Part shown: positions 40,601-52,600 of the stretch, piece by piece
How positions within the stretch are numbered: position 1 is the stretch's first letter
How the letters are laid out: each line of letters opens with the position of its first letter
NCBI GenBank assembly: GCA_018857735.1
Contig: JABMCL010003107.1
Span: forward strand, 1,075,001-1,139,000
DNA: 64,000 nucleotides
Direction: 5' to 3'
Source of the DNA: Alviniconcha marisindica
Taxonomy: Eukaryota; Mollusca; Gastropoda; Provannidae
Program-made: the position numbers and the translations under genes
Notes under the pieces: model-generated
Told to the model about the DNA's origin: nothing
Database searches by the model: none
What the model saw: the letters and a program-made list of their open reading frames with translations, nothing else

Positions 40601-43600
40601 CAAGACGAAAAGATGGAGTGGACATTCACTCTGAAATAGCAACATTACCTGTGAAAGAACAGTGGAACAGTCTGTTCCCAATGCGCAGTAGAAGTGGAAA
40701 ACAAAACAAAAACAAAATCAGCAAATCAGACTCAACCTTTCAGGAAAACCACCTGTCACTAAAGACGCTCTTCTCTACCCCCATGGAATGGCTGCACGCA
40801 ACGGGTCGGTAGCAATTCCTAACAGTGGTGGAACTTCAACAACATTTTGCCAAGGCAGTAGTTTTCACCTGCTGTGGAGTCTGTAATGACTGCACATAGG
40901 TTGTTAAAGGGACTTCCCATCACTCAAGGCTAAGACTGATACTTAACAGAACTCAGTCTAAAGTCACCTTCAAGATGAAAAGATGGAGTAGACATTCACT
41001 CTGAAACAGCTACATTACCTGTGAAAAAACGGCAGACTATTCTGTTCTAAATGCACAGTAGAAATGGTGAAACAAACCAAAACCAAATCAACAAATCAGC
41101 CCCAACCATTCTGGAAACTCACCAGAAATAGTTTGGCCAAACTAATGGCCAAACTGAGATTAAATGCTGCAAAATGTCTGAAGCCTTGGGCTGGGTTGCA
41201 TGAGAGCAAAATCCTGGCAAGGAATCACCTGACAGGAGTCACCTGTCTGGAAGTAGCAGCCCAGGGAGTTGGGTGGGTTGTAAAGAACACAACTTGTCAA
41301 TGGTGGCATCTAACTACTACCAAAGGGTAGAAGCCTCCTAAATATGTCGGCTGCTAGAAAGTGACTTCTGCACCAGAAATTGACATGCTGATTTCATGCA
41401 ATCTTTGTGCTAAATCAAGCATTCTGCAGATGCATGAAGTCTGCACAATGCATTAAATGAATGTTGTTCTTATTGATGATGAAACATTCCAAATTCGATG
41501 ATGGTCTCACAAATGGCATCAAATAAAAATAGACAGAAGAAGTCAAATTCCTTCACATTTCTTTTCCAAATGAAAACAAACGTCACCTAAGCCAGAGTTT
41601 CCCGAAGGCTCATATCCAGTTACAAGCTGTGCACTGGTGCACCTTAATCAAATTCAAACAGTGGGTGGTGGCGACTACCCACAGACCACTCCATGTGTTT
41701 GAGACTACCCACAGACCACTCCATGTGCTGAGACTACAGACCACTCCTTGTGCTGAGACTACCCACAGACCACTCCATGTGCTGAGACTACCCACAGACC
41801 ACTCCATGTGTTTGAGACTACCCACAGACCACTCCTTGTGCTGAGACTACCCACAGACCACTCCTTGTGCTGAGACTACCCACAGACCACTCCATGTGCT
41901 GAGACTACCCACAGGCCACTCCTTGTGCTGAGACTACCCACAGACCACTCCATGTGTTTGAGACTACTCACAAACCACTCCATGTGTTTGAGACTACCCA
42001 CAGGCCACTCCTTGTGCTGAGACTACCCACAGACCACTCCATGTGCTGAGACTACCCACGGGCCACTCCTTGTGCTGAGACTACCCACAGGCCACTCCTT
42101 GTGCTGAGACTACCCACAGGCCACTCCTTGTGCTGAGACTACCCACAGACCACTCCTTGTGCTGAGACTACCCACAGACCACTCCATGTGCTGAGACTAC
42201 CCACGGGCCACTCCTTGTGCTGAGACTACTCACAAACCACTCCTTGTGCTGAGACTACCCACGGGCCACTCCTTGTGCTGAGACTACCCACAGGCCACTC
42301 CTTGTGCTGAGACTACCCACAGGCCACTCCTTGTGCTGAGACTACCCACAGACCACTCCATGTGCTGAGACTACCCACGGGCCACTCCTTGTGCTGAGAC
42401 TACCCACGGGCCACTCCTTGTGCTGAGACTACCCACAGGCCACTCCTTGTGCTGAGACTACCCACGGGCCACTCCATGTGCTGAGACTACCCACAGGCCA
42501 CTCCTTGCAAAGCTTTGTGCAACCCTCCCAGGATCTACGAGGCTCCCAGCTCGAGGGGCTCCTGCTCCGCTGTCACCTTGTAGGAGTGATGGTTCTCGAA
42601 ACTGAAACTATCCACATCATGCAACCCAGCCCAGGGCCCCAACTGTCGTGCCCTGCCACCTCCGTCAGTTACCTCGAGCGTGAACTGCTGCATGCCTCCG
42701 CAGTTCTCCAGGCGAAGCAAGGCGAACAACAGCTTGAAGTGGCCGATGCACTGGATCTCAACACCTGCACAATCGGACAACAGAACAAGTATTCAGATGG
42801 CTGTGTGATGCAAGGCAAACAACAGCTTGAAGTGGTCGACGCACTGGATCTCAACACCTGCACAATCGAACAATAGACCAAATATTCACATGGCTAGGCA
42901 AAACAATTTGAAAAACAGCCTGAAGTAGCTGATGTGCTGGATCTGAACACCTGCACAAGTAAATGTGTACCAGATCAAGCATTTCAACATCTAACCATGA
43001 ATTTGTTGATTTTTCTAAATTTGCTAAGCCAGTGAAACAGCAGATGGTGCTTGATGAACTTGAAACAACAAGAGCTGCATCAAACAACAGTACTGTTACA
43101 AACTGATCACAGTAATTAAAATAGATGGATGGGTGCACTGATGCCAATTTTTTAAAAACTTTCCTCAAAGTACTGCTGGGCTGCAAAAGGTTCACTTGAT
43201 GCACTGATTCTCACCCTACTGTTTACATGTGCTGAACAAAACACATTCATGCTCTGGTAATTATAAGACTAAGACAAAGCTATGTGGCAAGTGCAGGCTC
43301 TGGTAATTATAAGACTAAGACAAAGCTATGTGGCAAGTGCAGGCTCTGGTAATTATAAGACTAAGACAAAGCTATGTGGCAAGTGCAGGCAAACTCTTGT
43401 GAGCCTGAGGATCGAGTGCCTGACAAGTACCTGGGTTGCTCTTGATGACATTGCGGAGCCCTTCCAGCGCCATTTCAATCTTGGCCAAACGCTGGGTCTG
43501 GTCAGCGCTGGCGCTTGCCGTGCCTTGCTGCTGCATCATCATCAGGGAGTGCAGGTACTGGACGCAAACACAAAAACACACCCAGCTCAAACACAGGGTC

Positions 43601-46600
43601 ACTGCTTCAACTCTCATTCAATGTGAGGGTCCCCAGGTCTTGAGATTATTCATGTGTGCAAAAAATTAAAAAATGTGTAAAGTACAGCAATTCTAAATTT
43701 CCCAGTAAATAAACTTTGGTACTCACACAAAGAGCACAACGATGAACAAGAGAAGCAGCAAGAGGAAAATGAGAAAAATCCCAAAAGAGAAACGGCCCCT
43801 GATACCTGTGCTTGGGAGCCAAGGAAGTCCAACAGATCAATGGTGAACCCTTTGGCATTCTGAAAAAGAAAACAAAGACAGCAGATAAGCATACAATAAT
43901 ACACTTGCTGGAGACGACTATATGTGCAGCCTTTCTTATTTTAGCTTTCATTGTGGGGCTTTTATTCACAAACACACACCCATCCATTATATCAAACCCA
44001 TACATACTCAGCAAACTTAAATGACAGAAAACAGTCACTTTAATGCACCGATGAAAACACACAATCACTTTCATTTCCCCATGAAAACAGAGTGCACTCA
44101 TGCATACATACACACACACACACACACACACACACGCATACACATCATGTGCACACATGCACCATGGTTGACTCGACCAGATGTTTCACACTAAATTTCA
44201 ATCAATTAATCATTTTGTGAGCCAGTTGGGCCTAGTGGTAAGGTGTTAGGCTGGTAAGCAGAGGGACCTCAGTTTGAATCTGCTTTGGCTCTCACTTCTC
44301 TTGAAAAGTTGTGGTCTGTGGACACTGTCTTGTGACTCTGTCTCTCACAATTAATGAAACATTAAAATGGCTCTCATCGCTGTCCATCTTAATGCAGGAG
44401 TCACTGTGGTGGTGACAGTGTAGTGACAGGTATATAATCTACCTTTCCCGCTATAGCCATACACCCCCCCCCCCACCCCCCCACCCCCGCCCCACTTCTC
44501 CCCGTCTCTAATAAACCTTATTGTTTCTGTGGATGTTAAGCACCATGTTTATTTACTTACTCACTTACTCTAATTAATCCATTAAATAAAGCCCACTTAC
44601 TTCTAAGGGAAATGTTGGCTGCTCATTGTAAATCCTGACAAAGATTTCTCCCACGATCAGCTCCTTGGAATGGACTTCAAACTCAAAATCTGCCCCAAAA
44701 CTCTGGTCACATTCACCCTGAAATACACAGCCAAAGACAGTGGGATGCAATAGTACACCAACAACCAGGTAAGAACACAACACATGATATGGGATGCAAA
44801 AGTACACCAACAACCAGGTAAGAACACAACATATGATATGGCATGCAAAAGTACACCAACAACCAGGTAAGCATACAACACGTGATGCTCCCTGCTTTTG
44901 CAGGCACAGCTTCCAGCTAATTCACTCACTGAAAAGGGATCCAGACAACTCTTAAGCAAGAAAGCTTGGCTTAACAGAAACTCCACCATCACTGCTTTGT
45001 TATGGATGCAAGTTTACTATTATCATGAAAGTTCTGACTTTTTGAAACAGTGAGAACAGACAGGGCTGGGGGTGGGGGGTGGTGGGGGTGGAGGGGGGTT
45101 GTCTCTTACAGTGCACATCATTATCTTTTGATACAAATGATTCTGGACAGACCATGGCAACAAGAACAAAACCAACAACAAAACGAACTGCCGTCATGTG
45201 CAAACTCGACAGAATAGGATTTTCTCGAACATTCACCCAGCAGAAAAGACCCTCTCATTTGCAAGACACAAACATTTGGCTGGGGGCATCTTTTCATAAT
45301 AAATAATAAAGATAACAAATTAATCTTGAATCACCCTCCAGGGGCTTTCTTCGCAATGATACTGTTGTGCTTTACATCAAATCAAAAGACAAACAGGTGC
45401 TATTCACAGGCACCCAAGTGCAATGTAAACACTGAACTGGTCTCCTCCATGCTTTGTTCACTAATGATGGGGATGGGCTGGGTGGGGAAGGAGGGTGGGG
45501 GATAGGGGTTGTCTGTCTCTTACATTGCGGATGGGGAAGGAGGGTGGGGGATAGGGGTGGGGGTTGTCTGTCTCTTACATTGCGGATGGGGAAGGAGGGT
45601 GGGGGATAGGGGTGGGGGTTGTCTGTCTCTTACATTGCGGATGGGGAAGGAGGGTGGGGGATAGGGGTGGGGGTTGTCTGTCTCTTACATTGCGGATGGG
45701 GAAGGAGGGTGGGGGATGGGGGTGGGGGTTGTCTGTCTCTTACACTGCGGATGGGGAAGGAGGGTGGGGGATGGGGGTGGGGGTTGTCTGTCTCTTACAC
45801 TGCGGATGGGGAAGGAGGGTGGGGGATGGGGGTGGGGGTTGTCTGTCTCTTACACTGCGGATGGGGAAGGAGGGTGGGGGATGGGGGTGGGGGTTGTCTG
45901 TCTCTTACATGCGGATGGGGAAGGAGGGTGGGGGATGGGGGTGGGGGTTGTCTGTCTCTTACACTGCGGATGGGGAAGGAGGGTGGGGGATGGGGTGGGG
46001 GTTGTCTGTCTCTTACATTGCGGATGGGGAAGGAGGGTGGGGGATGGGGGTGGGGGTTGTCTGTCTCTTACATTGCGGATGGGGAAGGAGGGTGGGGGAT
46101 AGGGGTGGGGGTTGTCTGTCTCTTACATTGCGGATGGGGAAGGAGGGTGGGGGATGGGGGTGGGGGTTGTCTGTCTCTTACACTGCGGATGGGGAAGGAG
46201 GTGGGGATGGGGGTGGGGGTTGTCTGTCTCTTACACTGCGGATGGGGAAGGAGGGTGGGGGATGGGGGTGGGGGTTCTGTCTCTTACACTGCGGATGGGG
46301 AAGGAGGTGGGGGATGGGGTGGGGTTGTCTCTCTACACTGCGGATGGGGAAGGAGGGTGGGGGATGGGGTGGGGGTTGTCTGTCTCTTACACTGCGGATG
46401 GGGAAGGAGGGTGGGGGATGGGGTGGGGGTTGTCGTCTCTTACACTGGATGGGGAAGGAGGGTGGGGGATGGGGGTGGGGTTGTCTGTCTCTTACACTGC
46501 GGTGGAGGGTGTTGTTTATGGGTGGGGAGGAGGGTGGGGGATGGTGGTGGGGGTTTGTCCGTCTCTTACACTGCTGATGGGGACGGAGGGGTGGGATAGG

Positions 46601-49600
46601 GGTGGGGGTTGTCTGTCTCTTACATTGTGGATGGGGAAGGGTGGGGGACGGGGGTGGGGTTTGTCTGTCTTATATTGCAGATGGGGAAGGAGGGTGGGGA
46701 AGGGTGGGGGGGGGGTTGTCTGTCTCTTACATTGCCGATGGGGAAGGAGGGTGGGGAAGGGTGGGGTGGGGGTGGGGGTTGTGTCTCTTACATTGCGGAT
46801 GGGGAAGGAGGGTGGGGGATAGGGGTGGGGGTCATTGTCTCTTACACTGCGGATGGGGAAGGAGGGTGGGGGATGGTGGGGGGTTGTCTGTCTCTTACAC
46901 TGTGGATGGGGGAGGGTGGGGGATGGTGGTGGGGGTTTGTCTGTCTCTTACACTGCTGATGGGGAAGGAGGGGTGGGATAGGGGTGGGGGTTGTCTGTCT
47001 CTTACACTGTGGATGGGGGATGGTGGTTTGTCTGTCTCTTACACTGCTGATGGGGAAGGATGGTGGGGGATGGTGGTGGGGGTTGTTTGTCTCTTACACT
47101 GCAGATGGGGAAGGAGGGTGGGGGATATAGGGGTAGGGGTCGCTGTCTCTTACATTGCGGATGGGGAAGGAGGGTGGGGGTTCTCTGTCTCTTGCAAACC
47201 CCCTGCCTTGTACACTGCGGATTGGGAATGGGGGTTGGAAATTGGGGGGGGGGGGGGGGGCGTTTTCTCTTACATTGCGAATCATTCTCTTCTGATTGTC
47301 TGCCAGGTACTCGCCAAGCTGGGCCCTGGTGGCGTTGTCCCAGATCAGGTAGGGGTTCTCCGTGTTGCAGTTGAGGATCTTGAGCAGCTGCACAGACCAA
47401 GCCCAACACAGGGGAATTAACACGGACGTCATCACATGGAACGATACAGTCAAGCCTCAACCAATGCCAACGCGTGCACTGAAGTTGTTTGTGTGATACC
47501 GTAGGCTAGGGTGCACAATTCAAATAATCATCTCCATACTTTCTGTTATGATAGCCGAAGCCGAGCTGTACTATTCAAACAATCACTACCAAGTACCATT
47601 ATTTACTGTTGTGACAGTAGAGGCTGAGGTGTACTATTCAATCACTACCATTATTTACGAGCAGAGGCTGAAGTGTACTATTCAATCACTACCATTATTT
47701 ACTAGCAGAGGCTGAAGTGTACTATTCAATCACTACCATTATTTACTGTCATAACAGCAGAGTGTACTATTCAAACAATCACTACCATCATTTACTGACA
47801 TGACAGCACAGGCAGAAGTGTACCATTCAATCACTAATACTATTTACCATTATAACAGTAGAGGCTGAGGTGTACTATTCAATCACTACCATCATTTACT
47901 GACATGACAGGTCAGGCAGAAGTGTACTATTCAAACATTTTATTTTTATTTTTTACCTCTGAAGGCTCAGGGTCAGCCAGTTTGCGTGCCAGGTAGGGTG
48001 TCAACATGGCCATCAGTGATTTCTTCACTGTGGGGTTGTCAGGTGGCCCACCTTCCTCTTTCTGGTCGTTGTGGTAGCCAGCCAGGCGGGCGCAGGCAAA
48101 GATGCTCTGTTTGGCAAGCTGGTTGGCTGCTTCCTGTTGACACAGCATGAGTGCACACACATGGTAAGCATTGCAGGCACAGCTTTTGCACATGGAGAAG
48201 ATGAAACAACGTTCACATATATATTTAAAAAAAATAGTAACAGACCATATGCAGGTGGTGATATGCGGGTGATCACTTTTTTGTATGCGGGTAATCACTT
48301 TTTTGTAGGCCAGTGATCACTGTTTTGTAGGCCGATGTTCACTATTTTGAATGCAGGTGATCACTTTTTGGGATGCAGGTGATTGCTATTTTGTATGCAG
48401 GTGATCACTTTTTGGTAGGTCGGTGATCACTTTTTTAAATACAGGTGATCACTATTTTGTATGTGGGTGATTGCTATTTTGTATGCAGGTGATCACTTTT
48501 TTTGCATGCAGGTGACCACTTTTTTGTATGCGGGTGATCACTTTTTAGCAGGCAGGTGATTGCTACTTTGTATGCAGGTGACCACTTTTTTGTATGCAGG
48601 TAATCACTTTTTTTTGCATGCAGGTGATCACTACTTTGTATGTGGGTGATCACCTTTTAGCATGCAGGTGATCACTACTTTGTATGCATGTGATCACTTT
48701 TTTTTTTGATATGCATGTGATCACTTTTTTGCATGCAGGTGATCACTACTTTGTATACAGGTGATCACTTGTTCTCTCCTTGCAAGCCTTTATAGCTAGC
48801 ACTTTTTATAGTGTTTAACACGGTACTCAACAAGTGACATGTTAAAAACTACAGAGTGTGAGAAACCCACTGCCCACTGACAGTGCTACATTTCATAGTT
48901 GGCATAATATATCATACCTTACCAGAAACTTTTGTCACATTTCCCACAAAAGAAGCCAGCAGCCACAGCGCAGCCAATCCTCATCCTACCAAAAACGCAT
49001 CTACCTCACAACAGCATAAGGCAGACCTCTGCTACTCACTGGATTCTAGCCCCAAATAAACGGTTATAGTAACGTCTGCAGCAGTCACCATTCATTTCCA
49101 CATCTTAGGATTAGTCTGAATACCATTCATTTCCACATCTTAGATTAGTTTGAATACCATTCATTTCCACATCTTAGATTAGTTTGAATAATATTAGTAG
49201 TTGGGTAATATCTCAGACCTATTTTCCGCAAAAACAATCTGTGCGCCGTGTCCAGGTGAAACCATTGACACTGGCATTGAAGTGACCTGCATGAGGGGGG
49301 TAATGCAAACATTTACATTGATGTTTATGCAGAAAAGCAGCTGGGGGGAAAAAAGTTTGAAAGAGAGTGAAAAAGAAAGGATGGGAAAACAGCTGCATGC
49401 ACAAAATCTCACCCAGCCCTGGGTCCAGCACAGGAACAAAACCATTTCTCCAAACACAGTTTATTAGCAATTATATGTTAATGTCCTGTCAGTCACACCA
49501 GGTCACCTCAGGATGACTCTTAATATGAACAACGTGTGTGTCACTGGACAGATCAAGCCAAGCCAGACATGCAGGAATTAACACAGACGTCATCACGTGG

Positions 49601-52600
49601 AATGATACAGTCAAGCCTAAACCACTGCCAACACATGCACTAAAGTTGTTGTTTTTTGACACAAAACACAAAAAACACAAAACCCCACATAACACAGACC
49701 TGCTGATTGGACTCCTGGCTCTTCTCCACGCCTCCCTCGTCCAGCGTGAAGTCGTATTTGAAGAGGTTGGGCAGCAGGTGCCAGAGCACACCTGACTGGA
49801 ACAGGTTGGTCTGCAGCCAGAAGTCCACGCAGAAGGCGCTCACACACTCCGTCACCACCGTGCACAGTCGAGCCAGGTTCTGGGGCAGGAGAGAAAGCCA
49901 AGGCTGAATGTGACCGCAAGATGCCCCCCTCATGTACTGGTGGCATTTTGTTATGATGGGAATGGACAGCAAACTGACTTAGTGGGTGGCTATGCCCCCC
50001 CCCCCCCCCTCCAAAACATTTTGAATCATGACAATAAAATAAAAAAAACTGTTTAAAAGGTGAGAAAAAAATAAACACACACACACACACACACACACAA
50101 ATAAAACCTATTTAAATAAGTTTCTGGGAAATGTGCATGAGCCAGTCAATACACAAAGCAGATATGAAATGGAAAAAAATGAAACAAAAAAGCAACGACC
50201 ACAACAACAACAAAAACCAGACACAAATAAGCACCTTGAAGTAGAGGATTCTGCAGAGATCCCTGATGATGCCAGAGCATTCCTGAATCTTCTCACGGCA
50301 TCCCTCAAACTGAGCTGCCACTGAGTAACACTTGGATATGTTGAGGCACACCTGTCAAACACACACACACCTACATGCAAAACTGGAATCACACACAAGA
50401 GTCAAAATAATGAATCCACGGTGCACTATCTCACACAGATACTGCAAAACTAAAGGGAACAAGAACTTGTTCCGTTATAAGATGCTGTTTCACACTGGAC
50501 CAGTACCACCATGAGGAATATTTATATTACTTGGTGGGGGTGGTAATGAAACCAGCTAGCATTGTCTTTTCTATAATCATTGTTCTCATCCAGAAGAACC
50601 TCTATATACGGATGTAACATTACAAAAGTTGCTGAGTTTAGTTAAGATGATGGTATCTATGTGCTCAAAAAAGCCTGTGTGCATTCCAGCCTGTGTGTTG
50701 GAAGTTTCCCCAACTGGTGTCTTTGAAACAGTTCCAATACTCATCAGACTGACGAGGGTCCTTCCTCATCCTTTCAAGGAAGGCCACCAGGCCCTGCCCC
50801 TTTCTTCACCCATCTCTTCCACACACCCATGATCGAAATCCTAGCAATTACAATCACCAAGGTGTCCCAGCAGGGTAGGGGGCGTGGATGGAAAGTTTCA
50901 GTGTTCAAACTTAGAGGATGAGAGTGGGGTGGATTTTAAATGTTCCAGCAGCATGGGGAGTAGTGCGTGGGGACATTTGAGTGTTCTGGTGTGTGGGGTG
51001 GGGAGCCACGGGCCATGTCTGCAGTGTACTGTTCCCCCAGAGAACCAGATGCCATTCCACTATTACAGCTGTCCCCAGCATTTGACCAACCTGTACTGCC
51101 AGGTCGTCCGGACTGCTGGACTGGCTCAGCACACTGACACACCTGGTGAACGCATCATGGAGCACCTGTCAGAGGATGAAAATCAAAACACCGTTAAATG
51201 TTCAGCCTTCAGACTTCCACGGCATCTTGGCTTTGTCAGAAATGGCTACCTGAGAAAAAAACTGAATCAATCTGTATTGACACCCCCCCCCCCCCCACAA
51301 TTTTTTTATATTTTTATAAATGCACAACAATATTCATAGCCTTTATCAGCTGAATCAACACACAGGGGAGTTAATCAGCACTCAAAATACATCACACAAG
51401 TACAACAACAAAGATTTGAGTCACCTACGTGTAACTCTCACCTGGCATGCGTGTAAACATAAGGTACATAAACTCCACCAGAGGTACATCCTTGTTTCTT
51501 TATCAGCTGAACCACAGCAAAGCCAACAAATGAGAAAGGATGTACAAGGTGGCGGTGAGAGCAAGAGGAGAGAGTGAGAAAGAGACAGACAGAGGAAGAG
51601 AGGAGAGGAGAGAGAGGGTGGAAGGCAAAGACACCCGAAGACACAGCTGACCAATACAGGAGAGAAGAGAGAGGGTGGAAGGCAAAGACACCCGAAGACA
51701 CAGCTGACCAATAGAGGAGAGAAGAGAGAGGGTGGAAGGCAAAGACACCAAAGACACCCAAAGACACAGCTGACCAATAGAGGAGAGAGAGAGAGGGTGG
51801 AAGGCAAAGACACCCAAAGACACGCGCCAAAGGGGAGGGAAGTGGAGGCAAGACACAAGCGTGACCAATAGAGGAGAGAAGAGAGAGGGTGGAAGGCAAA
51901 GACACCCAAAGACACAGCTACAATAGAGGAGAGAAGAGAGAGGGTGGAAGGCAAAGACACCCAAAGACACAGCTGACCAATAGAGGAGAGAAGAGAGAGG
52001 GTGGAAGGCAAGAAGACACCCAAAGACACAGCTGACCAATAGAGGAGAGAAGAGAGAGGGTGGAAGGCAAAGACACCCAAAGACACAGCTGACCAATAGA
52101 GGAGAGAAGAGAGAGGGTGGAAGGCAAAGACACCCAAAGACACAGCTGACCAATAGAGAGAAGAGAGGTGGAAGGCAAAAGACACCCAAGACACAGCGAC
52201 AATAGAGGAGAGAGAGAGAGGGTGGAAGGCAAAGACACCCAAAGACACAGCTGACCAATAGAGGAGAGAAGAGAGAGGGGGGAAGGCAAAGACACCCAAA
52301 GACACAGCTGACCAATAGAGGAGAGAAGAGAGAGGGTGGAAGGCAAAGACACCAAGCACAGCTGACCAATAAGAGAAAAGAGAGTGGAGCAAGACCAAGA
52401 CACGCTGACCAATAGAGGAGAGAAGAGAGAGGGTGGAAGGCAAAGACACCCAAAGACACAGCTACCAATAGAGGAGAGAGAGGAGGGTGGAAGGCAAAGA
52501 CACCCAAAGACACAGCTGACCAATAGAGGAGAGAAGAGAGAGGGTGGAAGGCAAAGACACCCAAAGAAGACACAGCTGACCAATAGAGGAGAGAAGAGAG

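Noticed and set aside
40577..41105. Possible coding fragment in the duplicated 155-bp segment
   Set aside because: The two copies are open in different lengths, with frame breaks and no recognisable protein family.
42535..42672. Extension of the w20 frame beyond its donor
   Set aside because: The frame stays open by chance. The donor CTCGAG|GTAACT and the phase of w21 place the exon end at 42673, and the extra residues do not match the family.
44212..44290. Possible functional tRNA gene
   Set aside because: A and B boxes are present, but the cloverleaf cannot be completed and a long unrelated body follows, so it is better called a SINE.
45564..46599. Plus-strand open frames of 326-337 codons, Gly/Trp-rich
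   Set aside because: Artefact of the 55-bp G-rich satellite, open in several frames at once and antisense to DNAJC13.
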